A DNA stretch of 58,442 nucleotides from an uncultured Verrucomicrobia subdivision 3 bacterium (GTDB lineage: Bacteria; Verrucomicrobiota; Verrucomicrobiia; Limisphaerales; UBA11358), in the NCBI GenBank assembly GCA_903875465.1, contig CAIQWB010000017.1:1-58442 (forward strand), read 5' to 3'. The notes under the pieces were generated by a model. That model was not told the origin of the DNA. It did not search any database and was given only the letters and a program-made list of their open reading frames with translations. Positions 34,174 through 42,163 of this stretch are shown piece by piece. The number at the start of each line of letters is the position of its first letter. Position 1 is the stretch's first letter. Position numbers and translations under genes: made by a program.

Positions 34174-36414
34174 ATGCATGAGCCACGCCAGAGTGTCGTG
34201 GTGGCTCAGCCTACCCTGGAAGGGAGTGGCTGGACGCGCCGGGCGTTTGTGCAGTCCCTTGGCGGCATCATGGCCGCCACCAGCCTCCTGCCCGGGGCTG
34301 CCTGGGCCGCTTCACCCGTGAGCGAGCGGGCCACGATCCGGCCGAAGACAGTCACGCCCCGCCCGCGTTATCGTGCCGTCAGTTGGTGGCTCACCCTGAA
34401 CGACCTCGCTTGGCCGAATCCGGAATTGATGGATAACATTCGTCGCCGGGCGGACACCTGCGCGGCCAACGGGGTTAACTGCTGCACCATCTTTGGCGCG
34501 CATATGCGCTGGGATTTTCTTCCCATTTGGGGCCGGCTGCATGACGAAATCCGTTTCATTGCGGACGAATTGCACCAACGCAAAATCTTGTTGTTCGACC
34601 ATCACTCCGCCGGCGTCGTTCAGCGCCCGCGCAATCCCGCCGAAGCCCTGAATGTCTGGCACCGTAACCGGCATCACCTGCCGTTTTATCCCAACTATGC
34701 CGAGGCCGCCACCTGGCAGTTTGCCGGTTCGCATCTGAATGACTGGCGCATGCTGGATCTGGCCACTGGGAAGCCGGCTTATTTACCGGCCTATAACGCC
34801 GAGCAATTTTGTCCCAATCACCCGGATTTCCAAGCGGCCTATCAGACCTATGTGCGCCGCTTGCTGGCCGATACTGGCATCGACGGCCTGATGAGTGACG
34901 ACGCTATTTTCTACGCGGACTGGCACGCTTGCGGCTGCCACTATTGCCGCGTCCGGTTCAAGCAGGATTACGGGCACACCTTGCCGCCGGTGAGTGATGC
35001 TGCATTTTGGGGTGACCGGCGTAATCCGGCGTTTCGTGATTGGATTACCCTGCGCTATCATTCCACCCGCGATTTTTTGGGCCTGGTCCGCGCGGCAGTG
35101 CCCGCCGGTTTTCCGCTGCTAACCTGCTGTTCCAGCAGCGATAATTACTACCTGCCCGGTTTTGGGATGAGTTACCAAGACTTCATCCAAAACTGCAATC
35201 ACGTCATGCTCGAAATGTGCGGTTCCACTCCCACGCTCAAGGGCACTTGGGATGATCGCGTGCCCAGTCAGTGGCTGCACCTCGATATTGCCCGGGCCCA
35301 CGCCGCGCCGTGCTTCGGCTTAGGCTACGGCTTTTTTCCTGACACCGCGTTTTTTATCTGGGCCGTGAATAAATTTCTCGGTTCGGATTGTTGGTTTAGT
35401 ACCTTGAAAGGCCGCCTTGATATCTCACCCGCCGAATTGAACGGCCTCGCGGATGACCCGGAACTGGTGGGCGAGGGCTATCTCTGGGAAATGGCGCATC
35501 CCGATTTGTTCCTCGGGGAAGTGGTGGCCCCGGTTGCAATTTTATTTTCCCGCGCCACCCGAGATTTCTACGGGGAAATGCCCGGGGACTACAGCAACGA
35601 TTACAATGCCACTTGCTTGGCTCTGATGCAGGCCAATTTGCCCGTGGAAGTCCGCACCGAAATTCCGCTCTTTGGGCAAACCAAGGCGCTGTGCCTCAGT
35701 GGTGTGATGTGCCTGGCCCGCGACCAGCGGGCAGCCTTGGAAAGTTTCATGACCGCTGGCGGCCTCGTGATCGCCACTGGGCCCACTGGATATTACGATG
35801 CCGCTGGAAATCGTTCTCCCCAATCCTGGTTTGACGCCTTGGGGCTGGCAGTTGAATTGGTTGAACCCGCTCGTCCGGGTAGTTTCCCGCCGTACCAAAA
35901 CTTCCCCAAGCCCGTACCCTTGGCGAAATGCCACTTGAGGGATGCCGTTGTCTCTCAAATGTCAGGTGGTTGGTTCAATCGTTCCGTGGGGCAGGGGTGG
36001 TTTTTCTGGCGCCCCGAACGAATGGCTGAGCCAGCGCTGTCACCTTCGGTAATCGCGGTATTGGCGGTTCATCAACCCGCCGCCTTCACCCTGGCTGGAC
36101 TGCCCGCCACTTGGCGGACGCGATCCTACCAGCATGGGAATCGGTTGCTCATCCATTGTCTGCCCGCCCAAGTGGAGACGGTGTTGCATCCCACCCTGCA
36201 AAACCATTTTAATCAGGAGCGGTTGGTGCAAAAGCTGCGTTATGAGCCGTTGAAGGGACGATTGGTGGTGTCACCCCCCACGCGCTGCACCGCCGTTTGG
36301 TTGCATAGTCCGGATTTGCCGGCGGCGCGCCCCGCCCAGCCGATTGACGGTGGTGGTTGGTCAGTGGATGCCACTCTAGTCTCGCGGTATTTTATTTTGG
36401 AATGCGTTGTCTGA
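34174..36414 (+). CDS. Tat-exported TIM-barrel glycoside-hydrolase-like protein
   Basis: A 746-residue protein with a twin-arginine signal (GWTRRAFVQSLGGIMAAT, about 18-36; cleavage near AWAAS). The next 350 residues resemble a hydrolase TIM barrel of the hypothetical glycosyl hydrolase group: YRAVSWWLTLNDLAWPN, CTIFGAHMRWDFLP, IDGLMSDDAIFYADWHACG, and a Cys pair in CGCHYC (about 249). A middle domain (about 440-560) looks like the glutamine-amidotransferase-like trimerisation domain of GH42 enzymes (GEMPGDYSND, then FMTAGGLVIATGPTGYYD). A C-terminal beta domain ends the protein. Beta-galactosidase-like or fucosidase-like activity is possible, not shown. Confidence 0.7.
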   Translation: MHEPRQSVVVAQPTLEGSGWTRRAFVQSLGGIMAATSLLPGAAWAASPVSERATIRPKTVTPRPRYRAVSWWLTLNDLAWPNPELMDNIRRRADTCAANGVNCCTIFGAHMRWDFLPIWGRLHDEIRFIADELHQRKILLFDHHSAGVVQRPRNPAEALNVWHRNRHHLPFYPNYAEAATWQFAGSHLNDWRMLDLATGKPAYLPAYNAEQFCPNHPDFQAAYQTYVRRLLADTGIDGLMSDDAIFYADWHACGCHYCRVRFKQDYGHTLPPVSDAAFWGDRRNPAFRDWITLRYHSTRDFLGLVRAAVPAGFPLLTCCSSSDNYYLPGFGMSYQDFIQNCNHVMLEMCGSTPTLKGTWDDRVPSQWLHLDIARAHAAPCFGLGYGFFPDTAFFIWAVNKFLGSDCWFSTLKGRLDISPAELNGLADDPELVGEGYLWEMAHPDLFLGEVVAPVAILFSRATRDFYGEMPGDYSNDYNATCLALMQANLPVEVRTEIPLFGQTKALCLSGVMCLARDQRAALESFMTAGGLVIATGPTGYYDAAGNRSPQSWFDALGLAVELVEPARPGSFPPYQNFPKPVPLAKCHLRDAVVSQMSGGWFNRSVGQGWFFWRPERMAEPALSPSVIAVLAVHQPAAFTLAGLPATWRTRSYQHGNRLLIHCLPAQVETVLHPTLQNHFNQERLVQKLRYEPLKGRLVVSPPTRCTAVWLHSPDLPAARPAQPIDGGGWSVDATLVSRYFILECVV

Positions 36415-36417
36415 ATC

Positions 36418-37467
36418 ATGAACCCCAATTTTGAAACCGCGGTAACTAAACCACCGGTCAAAGTGGCGGTAGTAGGCCTGGGTCTCATGGGTGTCACCTA
36501 CCTGAAAGCTCTGCAACAAATCTCCGGAGCCCGCATTGTGGCAGTGGCGGGCAAAAGTCGTGTCCCTGTCAATGGCAGCCTGTCCGGGGCCAGCGGAAAT
36601 ACCGGCGGGGCAGATGCCATTCATCTGGATCCTGACGTTAAAGTTTACCGGAATATTGAAGAATTGCTGGCTGACCCGTACATTGAGCTGGTATGCCTTT
36701 GTCTGCCGACCCAGTTCCACTTAGCCTACTCGGTCGCGGCCTTGCGGGCGGGCAGGCACGTCATTTGCGAAAAGCCCCTGGCGAGATCCCTGCCGGCAGC
36801 CAGGGAAATCATCACGGCCGCGCGCACCGCCAAGGGCTATTTCATGCCGGCCATGTGCATGCGATTCTGGCCGGGTTGGTCCGGTTTGCGCGAGCTGGTG
36901 GCTTGGGAAACCTATGGAAAATTATGGTCCGCCCGGTTCCGTCGTGTCTCGGCACCGCCAGCCTGGGGCCGGGAAAATTACTTTAACGGCGCGGAGTCGG
37001 GCGGCGCTCTGCTGGATTTGCACATCCATGACACCGATTTTGTGCAATACCTGTTTGGCCGCCCATCGGGGGTTTTTTCCACGGGCCGGAGTGTGTTCAG
37101 CGGGGCCATCGATCATGTGGTGACGCAGTATCAAGTGGCTGGCGGGGCCTTGGTTCACGCGGAGGGTAGCTGGCTTCAGGCCGCCGGATTTTCCATGGCC
37201 TACACCCTCAATTTCGAGTTCGCGACCTTGGATTATGACAGTCGCAGGGGTCCCGAGGCCCTTCTTCTAATCGAGGTGGGCGGCCAACCACGCGCGCTTC
37301 CTTTGGAACCCTCGGATGGTTATCTCGGTGAATTACGCCATATGATTGAATCCATTCAAGCCGGTTTGCCTCCTTCAATCGTGACGGCGGCGGATGGTGT
37401 GCAAGCTGTGGAAATTTGCGCAGCGGAGGAGGAATCCGTCCGCACTGGCCAGGTAGTGACCCTATGA
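36418..37467 (+). CDS. Gfo/Idh/MocA-family NAD(P)-dependent dehydrogenase
   Basis: A 349-residue cytoplasmic oxidoreductase. The Rossmann motif is intact, VKVAVVGLGLMGVTYLKAL (about 13-31), and the family motif CEKPLARS appears at about 118-125 with the catalytic-region Lys. The C-terminal sheet domain includes GGALLDLHIHDTDFVQYLFG (about 194-213) with the His typical of the family. It is the third Gfo/Idh-like gene in the island and the only one with both a canonical nucleotide loop and no signal peptide. It lies 3 bp after the Tat-exported hydrolase gene and closes the plus-strand run. Probable role: oxidation of a sugar or cyclitol in the pathway with the DegT enzyme. Confidence 0.88.
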   Translation: MNPNFETAVTKPPVKVAVVGLGLMGVTYLKALQQISGARIVAVAGKSRVPVNGSLSGASGNTGGADAIHLDPDVKVYRNIEELLADPYIELVCLCLPTQFHLAYSVAALRAGRHVICEKPLARSLPAAREIITAARTAKGYFMPAMCMRFWPGWSGLRELVAWETYGKLWSARFRRVSAPPAWGRENYFNGAESGGALLDLHIHDTDFVQYLFGRPSGVFSTGRSVFSGAIDHVVTQYQVAGGALVHAEGSWLQAAGFSMAYTLNFEFATLDYDSRRGPEALLLIEVGGQPRALPLEPSDGYLGELRHMIESIQAGLPPSIVTAADGVQAVEICAAEEESVRTGQVVTL

Positions 37468-37783
37468 AACGCGACCTTGGTTGCAATTTTCAAACATCCC
37501 ATCGACTGTTAGGGCAACTCAATCATCGATTTACCTAACGCACATGAAGCACACCGTGCCTATATCCTAAGTCCTTTTCGACGTATCTCCGGACGTATTA
37601 GGCGCTAAGCAGAATCGTAAAGTACTCTATTTTAGCCACTTTAATAATATGGCAATTGAGTGCGATTTACCTGGATTTTATTACCACAGCCGGTGCTGGG
37701 GTTCCCAGTGGGCGAGCGGGTTGGATTTTTTAAGCCGGATTCACCTGGGGGACTTATTGAGTCGCATGGCCGAAACCTGGCAA

Positions 37784-37813
37784 AGGCACGATTAGGCACG
37801 ATTAGGCACGATT
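37784..37813. repeat. Three tandem copies of AGGCACGATT
   Basis: Three perfect adjacent copies of a 10-base unit end at 37813. The frame of the surrounding decayed coding stretch is broken by a TAG formed inside the repeat (37793-37795), so the expansion may itself have contributed to gene loss. The related string CGATTTACCT occurs at the repeat end and twice upstream (about 37530 and 37665). Confidence 0.7.
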
Positions 37814-38245
37814 TACCTACGGACGCCCGGACCAGGGGCGCACGGTTGCGGGTCCGTTACCTGCGCCGCAGGGCAGCCCGCAACTGTTTGCAGAAAGCCC
37901 CACCGGGCAGGCGGGTTTGTTTATTAGCCGGATTTAGGCGGATTAGCCCAGGGGCGCATTTTCGGGATTTCTGTTTGGGATGTCAAAGAACTGGCTGCCG
38001 AGGCATGCGGCATGGCGGACCTATTGGCGCGGAACGGTCGGAATATCGCCCATGTCTAAATGCACTCGCATGATGAGTATAAGCGAGTGGGCAGATTTTG
38101 TCAAACGGAGCCAGTGTCCGGCACGCGGCCAAGGGTATAGTGTCTACTTAAGGAAATACCGGCCAAGGGGATTCCTGGGTTGGTTCATTTTTGGCACTGC
38201 CGGAGCTCGACAGCCCGGGACCGAACGTACAAGCTCTTTATCATT

Positions 38246-38440
38246 ATGCGTTTAACCCTTTTCATTCTCGCCGGCCCGCTGGCTTTTCAAGGGGGCATTT
38301 GGCGCAGGCAACGCCGCCGATGGCGGATTACCTGGCCAAGTTTCACGCGATCCCGGCGCCGGCACCGTCAGGAATGCTCCTGAAAAAGGGAGATCGGCTA
38401 TGCCCCGGTCACTTATACGATCAAGTTAACCCCGCAATGA
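38246..38440 (+). pseudogene. SGNH/GDSL hydrolase relic with frameshift and large internal deletion
   Basis: An ATG at 38246 starts a signal-peptide-like stretch MRLTLFILAGPLAFQ. After a frameshift near 38290 the text resumes in another frame as MADYLAKFHAIPAPAPSGM and LLKKGDRL, which matches the region just before the GDSIT block of verrucomicrobial and planctomycetal SGNH hydrolases. The GDS block and the whole catalytic core are missing. The original frame then gives APVTYTIKLTPQ and a TGA at 38438-38440, similar to the C-terminal strand of these enzymes. The gene is therefore dead, reduced from an expected 1.1-1.3 kb to under 200 bp. Confidence 0.6.
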
Positions 38441-38543
38441 ACCGCTGCCGGTACTCCGGGCCGGACACGCCGCGGCCCTATTATTCTGAGCGTTAAGAAG
38501 GCAGCGTTGGCGCGGGAGATGGTGGTGGGAGCATTAATTTCCA

Positions 38544-38571
38544 TTGACGGTCGATGGGAAAACACTTTACT
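38544..38571 (+). promoter_or_regulatory. Possible sigma70-like promoter for the sulfatase genes
   Basis: TTGACG at 38544-38549 and TTTACT at 38566-38571 are separated by 16 bp and lie about 70 bp upstream of the sulfatase ATG at 38639. The match is moderate and sigma70 consensus rules may differ in this phylum. Confidence 0.3.
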
Positions 38572-38638
38572 TGAGCCAGTACCGTTCTGACCGCAGGCAA
38601 ATAATCGCCGCCGACGGTCTGGCCGGACTTTTGGGGAA

Positions 38639-40090
38639 ATGAAAAAGCACTGTTGTCATCCTCACCGGGCAAGCGGCCGGCCAGTCTATAAACTCGTTTG
38701 GTTGGGGCTGCTGTCGGCGCTGCTCATGCTTGCCGCTCCCGCTTCCGCGACGCCCGCGCGACCCAACATGATTTTCATTTTGATCGATGACATGGGTTGG
38801 AAAGACGGCGGCTGTTTCGGTAGTAAATTTTACCAGACACCCCAGATCGATGCGCTGGCCGCCAGCGGCACCCGCTTCACGCAAGCCTATGCGGCCTGTG
38901 CCGTTTGCTCCCCTTCGCGGGCGGCCCTGATGACGGGAAAATATCCGGCGCGATTACATATCACGGATTATATACCCGGGGAAGGCGCGCCGCCCGGCAG
39001 CCGGTTCCGCCTGCCGGACTGGCAGCAGCAGTTGCCGACCACGGAAACCACCCTGGCCACGGCGTTGAAACGGTTGGGTTATGCCACCGGCCATATTGGC
39101 AAGTGGCATTTGGGCGCGGGCGAATGCCTGCCGGAACACCAGGGGTTTGACACGAATATTGCCGGGGGCGACACAGGCCACCCGGGGGCTTATTTCTGGC
39201 CTTATGGTGGTCCAAACAACCCGCATCGCGTACCCGGGTTGGCGGAACACGGCGGCCACCCGGGCGAATATCTCACTGACCGCCTCACCGACGAGGCGAT
39301 CCACTTCATTGAGGCGAACCGGGACCATCCGTTTTACCTGAACTTTTGCCACTATGCAGTTCACGCCCCGTTGGAGGGCAAACAGGAACTGATTGATGCG
39401 GCCGCCGACCGGCCGGGTGCGGATGGTCAAAGCAATGCGGTCTATTCTGCCATGTTGCGCAGTGTGGATGAGAGTGTAGGGCGCATCGTCAAGAAGCTTG
39501 CCGACTTAAGTTTAGCTGATCGCACGCTCATCGTTTTCACCTCGGACAACGGCGGGGCGGTGCATTTCGGCAAACCGCCGGCCACCGCCAACACGCCCCT
39601 TCGCAACGGCAAAGGCTCCGCGTATGAAGGTGGTCTCCGGGTGCCATTGATCGTTAAAATGCCCGGGGTCACGCCAGCGGGCAGTGTTTGTGACACGCCG
39701 GTGATGACCATGGATTTTTTTCCGACCCTGCTGGAACTGGCCGGAGCGGACCCTTCGGCCAGCCACACGGCCCTGGACGGGGTGAGCTTCGTGCCCCTTT
39801 TACGTGGTGAAACGACCCCGCCGCACACCGAGTTGTTCTGGCATTATCCGCACTATTGGAATGGCGGCAAGGTATCCCCTTACAGTGTGGCCCGCGTGGG
39901 GGATTGGAAATTAATCCGCTTTTATGAAACGGGTGCCGAGGAGCTTTATCATTTAAGCACCGATTTGTCCGAGCAAAAAAACCTGGCAGCGGCCCAACCA
40001 GAAAAACGGCGGCAATTGGCCGCACGACTCGACAACTGGCTCCAACAGGTCGGCGCGCAAATGCCCGTGCCCCGCCCACCTGCTCATTGA
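38639..40090 (+). CDS. Sulfatase (formylglycine-dependent), exported
   Basis: A 483-residue arylsulfatase-family enzyme with an N-terminal membrane/signal segment (about 20-40, cleavage near ASATPARP). Metal site IFILIDDMGW (about 46-55), sulfatase signature CSPSRAALMTGKYP with Cys90 as the residue to be converted to formylglycine, GHIGKWHLG (about 150) and TSDNGG (about 302) are all present. It would remove sulfate esters from glycans in the periplasm or outside the cell. The next gene, 6 bp downstream, is a second sulfatase. Maturation needs a formylglycine-generating enzyme, not found in this window. Confidence 0.92.
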   Translation: MKKHCCHPHRASGRPVYKLVWLGLLSALLMLAAPASATPARPNMIFILIDDMGWKDGGCFGSKFYQTPQIDALAASGTRFTQAYAACAVCSPSRAALMTGKYPARLHITDYIPGEGAPPGSRFRLPDWQQQLPTTETTLATALKRLGYATGHIGKWHLGAGECLPEHQGFDTNIAGGDTGHPGAYFWPYGGPNNPHRVPGLAEHGGHPGEYLTDRLTDEAIHFIEANRDHPFYLNFCHYAVHAPLEGKQELIDAAADRPGADGQSNAVYSAMLRSVDESVGRIVKKLADLSLADRTLIVFTSDNGGAVHFGKPPATANTPLRNGKGSAYEGGLRVPLIVKMPGVTPAGSVCDTPVMTMDFFPTLLELAGADPSASHTALDGVSFVPLLRGETTPPHTELFWHYPHYWNGGKVSPYSVARVGDWKLIRFYETGAEELYHLSTDLSEQKNLAAAQPEKRRQLAARLDNWLQQVGAQMPVPRPPAH

Positions 40091-40096
40091 ATCATC

Positions 40097-41629
40097 ATGC
40101 TTGTTTTTTCTAAAATAACATATGCCAAAACGGCCGGCTGGCTGGCCGGATTAGCCCTGGTGGTTTTACCCGCTGCATGCGGGGCAAGTGGGACCCCACC
40201 ATTGGCCACCCCCAACATTGTCCTGATTGTCGCCGATGATTTGGGCTTCGGCGACACCGGTTGTTACGGGGCGACCAAAATTCCTACTCCGAACATCGAC
40301 CGCTTGGGCCGGGAGGGGCTCCGTTTCACGGATGCGCACGCCACCTCGGCCACCTGTTCGCCCTCGCGCTATGCGCTGCTCACCGGCCAGTATCCCTGGC
40401 GTAAAAATGGCACCGGTGTTTTGCCGGGCAACGCGGCGCTGATCATTGATCCGCGGCATGCCACGCTGCCTTCCATTTTGAAAGGGGCAGGGTACCGCAC
40501 GGGCATTGTGGGCAAGTGGCATTTGGGTTTGGGCGGGGCGGCTGGACCGGATTGGAATGGGGAAATCAAGCCGGGTCCGCTCGAAGTAGGTTTTGATTAC
40601 GCGTTCATTCAACCGGCCACCGGGGACCGGGTCCCTTGCGTATATGTTGAAAATCATCGGGTGGCCGGTCTCGATCCCCTGGATCCAATTCAGGTCAGCT
40701 ACGGCCAGCCGATTGGGGATGAGCCCACAGGGCGCGCCCATCCGGAATTGCTCCGCCTGGGACTGACGCTGGGGCACGATGGCACGATTATCGACGGCAT
40801 TAGCCGCATTGGCTTCATGACCGGCGGGCATGCCGCCCGGTGGAAGGATGAGGACAAGGCGGATGTGCTCACGAAAAAGGCCGTGGATTTCATCACCCAA
40901 GATGCCCGGCGTCCATTCTTTCTGGAGTTTGCCACCCATGATCCGCATGTGCCCCGGGTGCCGAACCCGCGCTTTGTGGGCCAGAGTGGTTGCGGTGTGC
41001 GCGGCGATGTCATCGTCGAGTTTGATTGGTCGGTCGGCCAAATTCTGGCGGCGCTGGACCAAATGAAACTGGCATCGAATACGATCGTCATTCTTACCAG
41101 TGACAATGGCCCGGTGCTGGACGATGGTTACGATGACCGCTCGGTGGTGGACTTAAACGGCCACACCCCGGCCGGGCACTTGCGGGGCGGCAAATATTCG
41201 GTCTATGAGGGTGGCACCCGCGTGCCTTTTATTCTTGCCTGGCCGGGCCGGGTAACGCCCGGCGTGTCGGCGGCGATGGTGAGCCTGGTGGATTTTCCGG
41301 CCTCGTTTGCCGCACTTACCGGGCAGGTCATTCCACCCGGGGACGCGTCGGACAGTGTGAACGTCCTGCCCGCTCTACTCGGCAGCAGTCGCACGGCCCG
41401 CGACCAACTGGTGGAACATGATGGCGCCCGGATGCTGGCGTTGCGGGACGGTCTTTGGAAATTCATCGAGCCGGATTCCCGGGCCAACCGAACCTATTCA
41501 CTCGCCGGGGAACTCTACGACCTGGAGCAGGACCTGGGAGAAACAAACAATCTGAACTCAACGCAGCGCGAGCGCAGGTATCAATTATCCAGCACACTCG
41601 AGCAGACCCGCCAGCCTGGCAAGCGTTGA
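40097..41629 (+). CDS. Second sulfatase (formylglycine-dependent), exported
   Basis: A 510-residue arylsulfatase paralogue with a signal peptide (about 1-32). It shows NIVLIVADDLGFGDTGCYG (about 39-57), the signature CSPSRYALLTGQYPW with Cys87 as formylglycine site, GIVGKWHLGLGG (about 137-148), FATHDPHVPR (about 276) and LTSDNGPV (about 333). It differs enough from the preceding sulfatase to suggest a different sulfate position or glycan. Downstream of its stop lies an integrase relic on the other strand. The pair most likely acts on the same sulfated substrate as the neighbouring glycosidases. Confidence 0.92.
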   Translation: MLVFSKITYAKTAGWLAGLALVVLPAACGASGTPPLATPNIVLIVADDLGFGDTGCYGATKIPTPNIDRLGREGLRFTDAHATSATCSPSRYALLTGQYPWRKNGTGVLPGNAALIIDPRHATLPSILKGAGYRTGIVGKWHLGLGGAAGPDWNGEIKPGPLEVGFDYAFIQPATGDRVPCVYVENHRVAGLDPLDPIQVSYGQPIGDEPTGRAHPELLRLGLTLGHDGTIIDGISRIGFMTGGHAARWKDEDKADVLTKKAVDFITQDARRPFFLEFATHDPHVPRVPNPRFVGQSGCGVRGDVIVEFDWSVGQILAALDQMKLASNTIVILTSDNGPVLDDGYDDRSVVDLNGHTPAGHLRGGKYSVYEGGTRVPFILAWPGRVTPGVSAAMVSLVDFPASFAALTGQVIPPGDASDSVNVLPALLGSSRTARDQLVEHDGARMLALRDGLWKFIEPDSRANRTYSLAGELYDLEQDLGETNNLNSTQRERRYQLSSTLEQTRQPGKR

Positions 41630-41801
41630 GGCTGCGAGGAGCCTGCGGAATCCAACCGACTGGACCGCACATGGCACGGCCCAGATCATCCGCCACGGTG
41701 AGATTGGCGGAGAACTGGCGATTACGCTGCCACATTCCCCGGACGCGGCGCTTGCGTGAATCAAAGGCTTTCTGGTATTTATAAGAGGCCGATGGTTTTG
41801 G
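41630..41801 (-). pseudogene. Relic of a tyrosine recombinase (integrase) N-terminus
   Basis: On the minus strand the text SYKYQKAFDSRKRRVRGMWQ, followed by RNRQFSANLTVADDLGR, resembles the arm-binding N-terminal part of phage-integrase-type recombinases (pattern RKRRiRGLW.RNgrfyA.ltv...GR). The frame then degenerates and runs into the end of the sulfatase gene, and no catalytic domain follows. It lies about 100 bp on the 5' side of tRNA-Leu and points away from it. Confidence 0.45.
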
Positions 41802-41899
41802 TGCTGCTTGGGCTGCCCTTGTATGCTCCATAGCAACCACCGTGGCAGCGCCAATACGAACGTGCAAATGCTGCCTAAGTTGTTGATTGCCAACGGATG

Positions 41900-41987
41900 C
41901 CGGTGTGGCGAAATGGCAGACGCACAGGACTTAAAATCCTGGGACCATAAAAAGTCGTGTGGGTTCGAGTCCCACCACCGGCACCAA
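41900..41987 (+). tRNA. tRNA-Leu (anticodon TAA)
   Basis: Acceptor arms GCCGGTG (41900-41906) and CACCGGC (41977-41983) pair fully, followed by discriminator A and encoded CCA. The anticodon loop CTTAAAA gives anticodon TAA. A long variable arm (around GGACCATAAAAAGTC) fits a class II leucine tRNA, and the T-loop reads GGTTCGAGTCC. Confidence 0.93.
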
Positions 41988-42163
41988 TTACCTCGTTGGC
42001 TCAATTTCCATGCTCAGCGCCAGCAAACGCAGCCAGTGCTCTGATCAGCGGTGACTAAGGGCAATTACTTCTGGGCTCCGTTAGCGAAACGTAGTTTTTT
42101 CGTGGACTCCTCCAGCCATTGGGTTGAACTGGCTTCGGTTAGGCCTTGGTTCTCGATGGCAAT

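Larger units (their letters stand above)
37468..38638. other. 1.17-kb region of decayed DNA
   Basis: No intact gene is supported. In one plus-strand frame, coding-looking stretches are interrupted by stops at 37793 and 37925: first LDFLSRIHLGDLLSRMAETW (about 37723-37785), later RIFGISVWDVKELAAEACGM and a following ADLLARNGRNIAHV (to about 38056). These look like remains of one or more genes I cannot identify. A three-copy tandem repeat (37784-37813) lies inside. The 3' part holds an SGNH hydrolase relic (38246-38440) and a possible promoter for the sulfatase gene. Confidence 0.5.

Noticed and set aside
37784-37813. CRISPR-like repeat array
   Set aside because: The three copies are directly adjacent without spacers; nothing else in the window resembles a CRISPR array or cas gene.
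37660-38073. 137-codon open frame in the decayed region
   Set aside because: Its Arg-rich translation looks random, while a different frame of the same DNA shows the coding-like fragments with stops.
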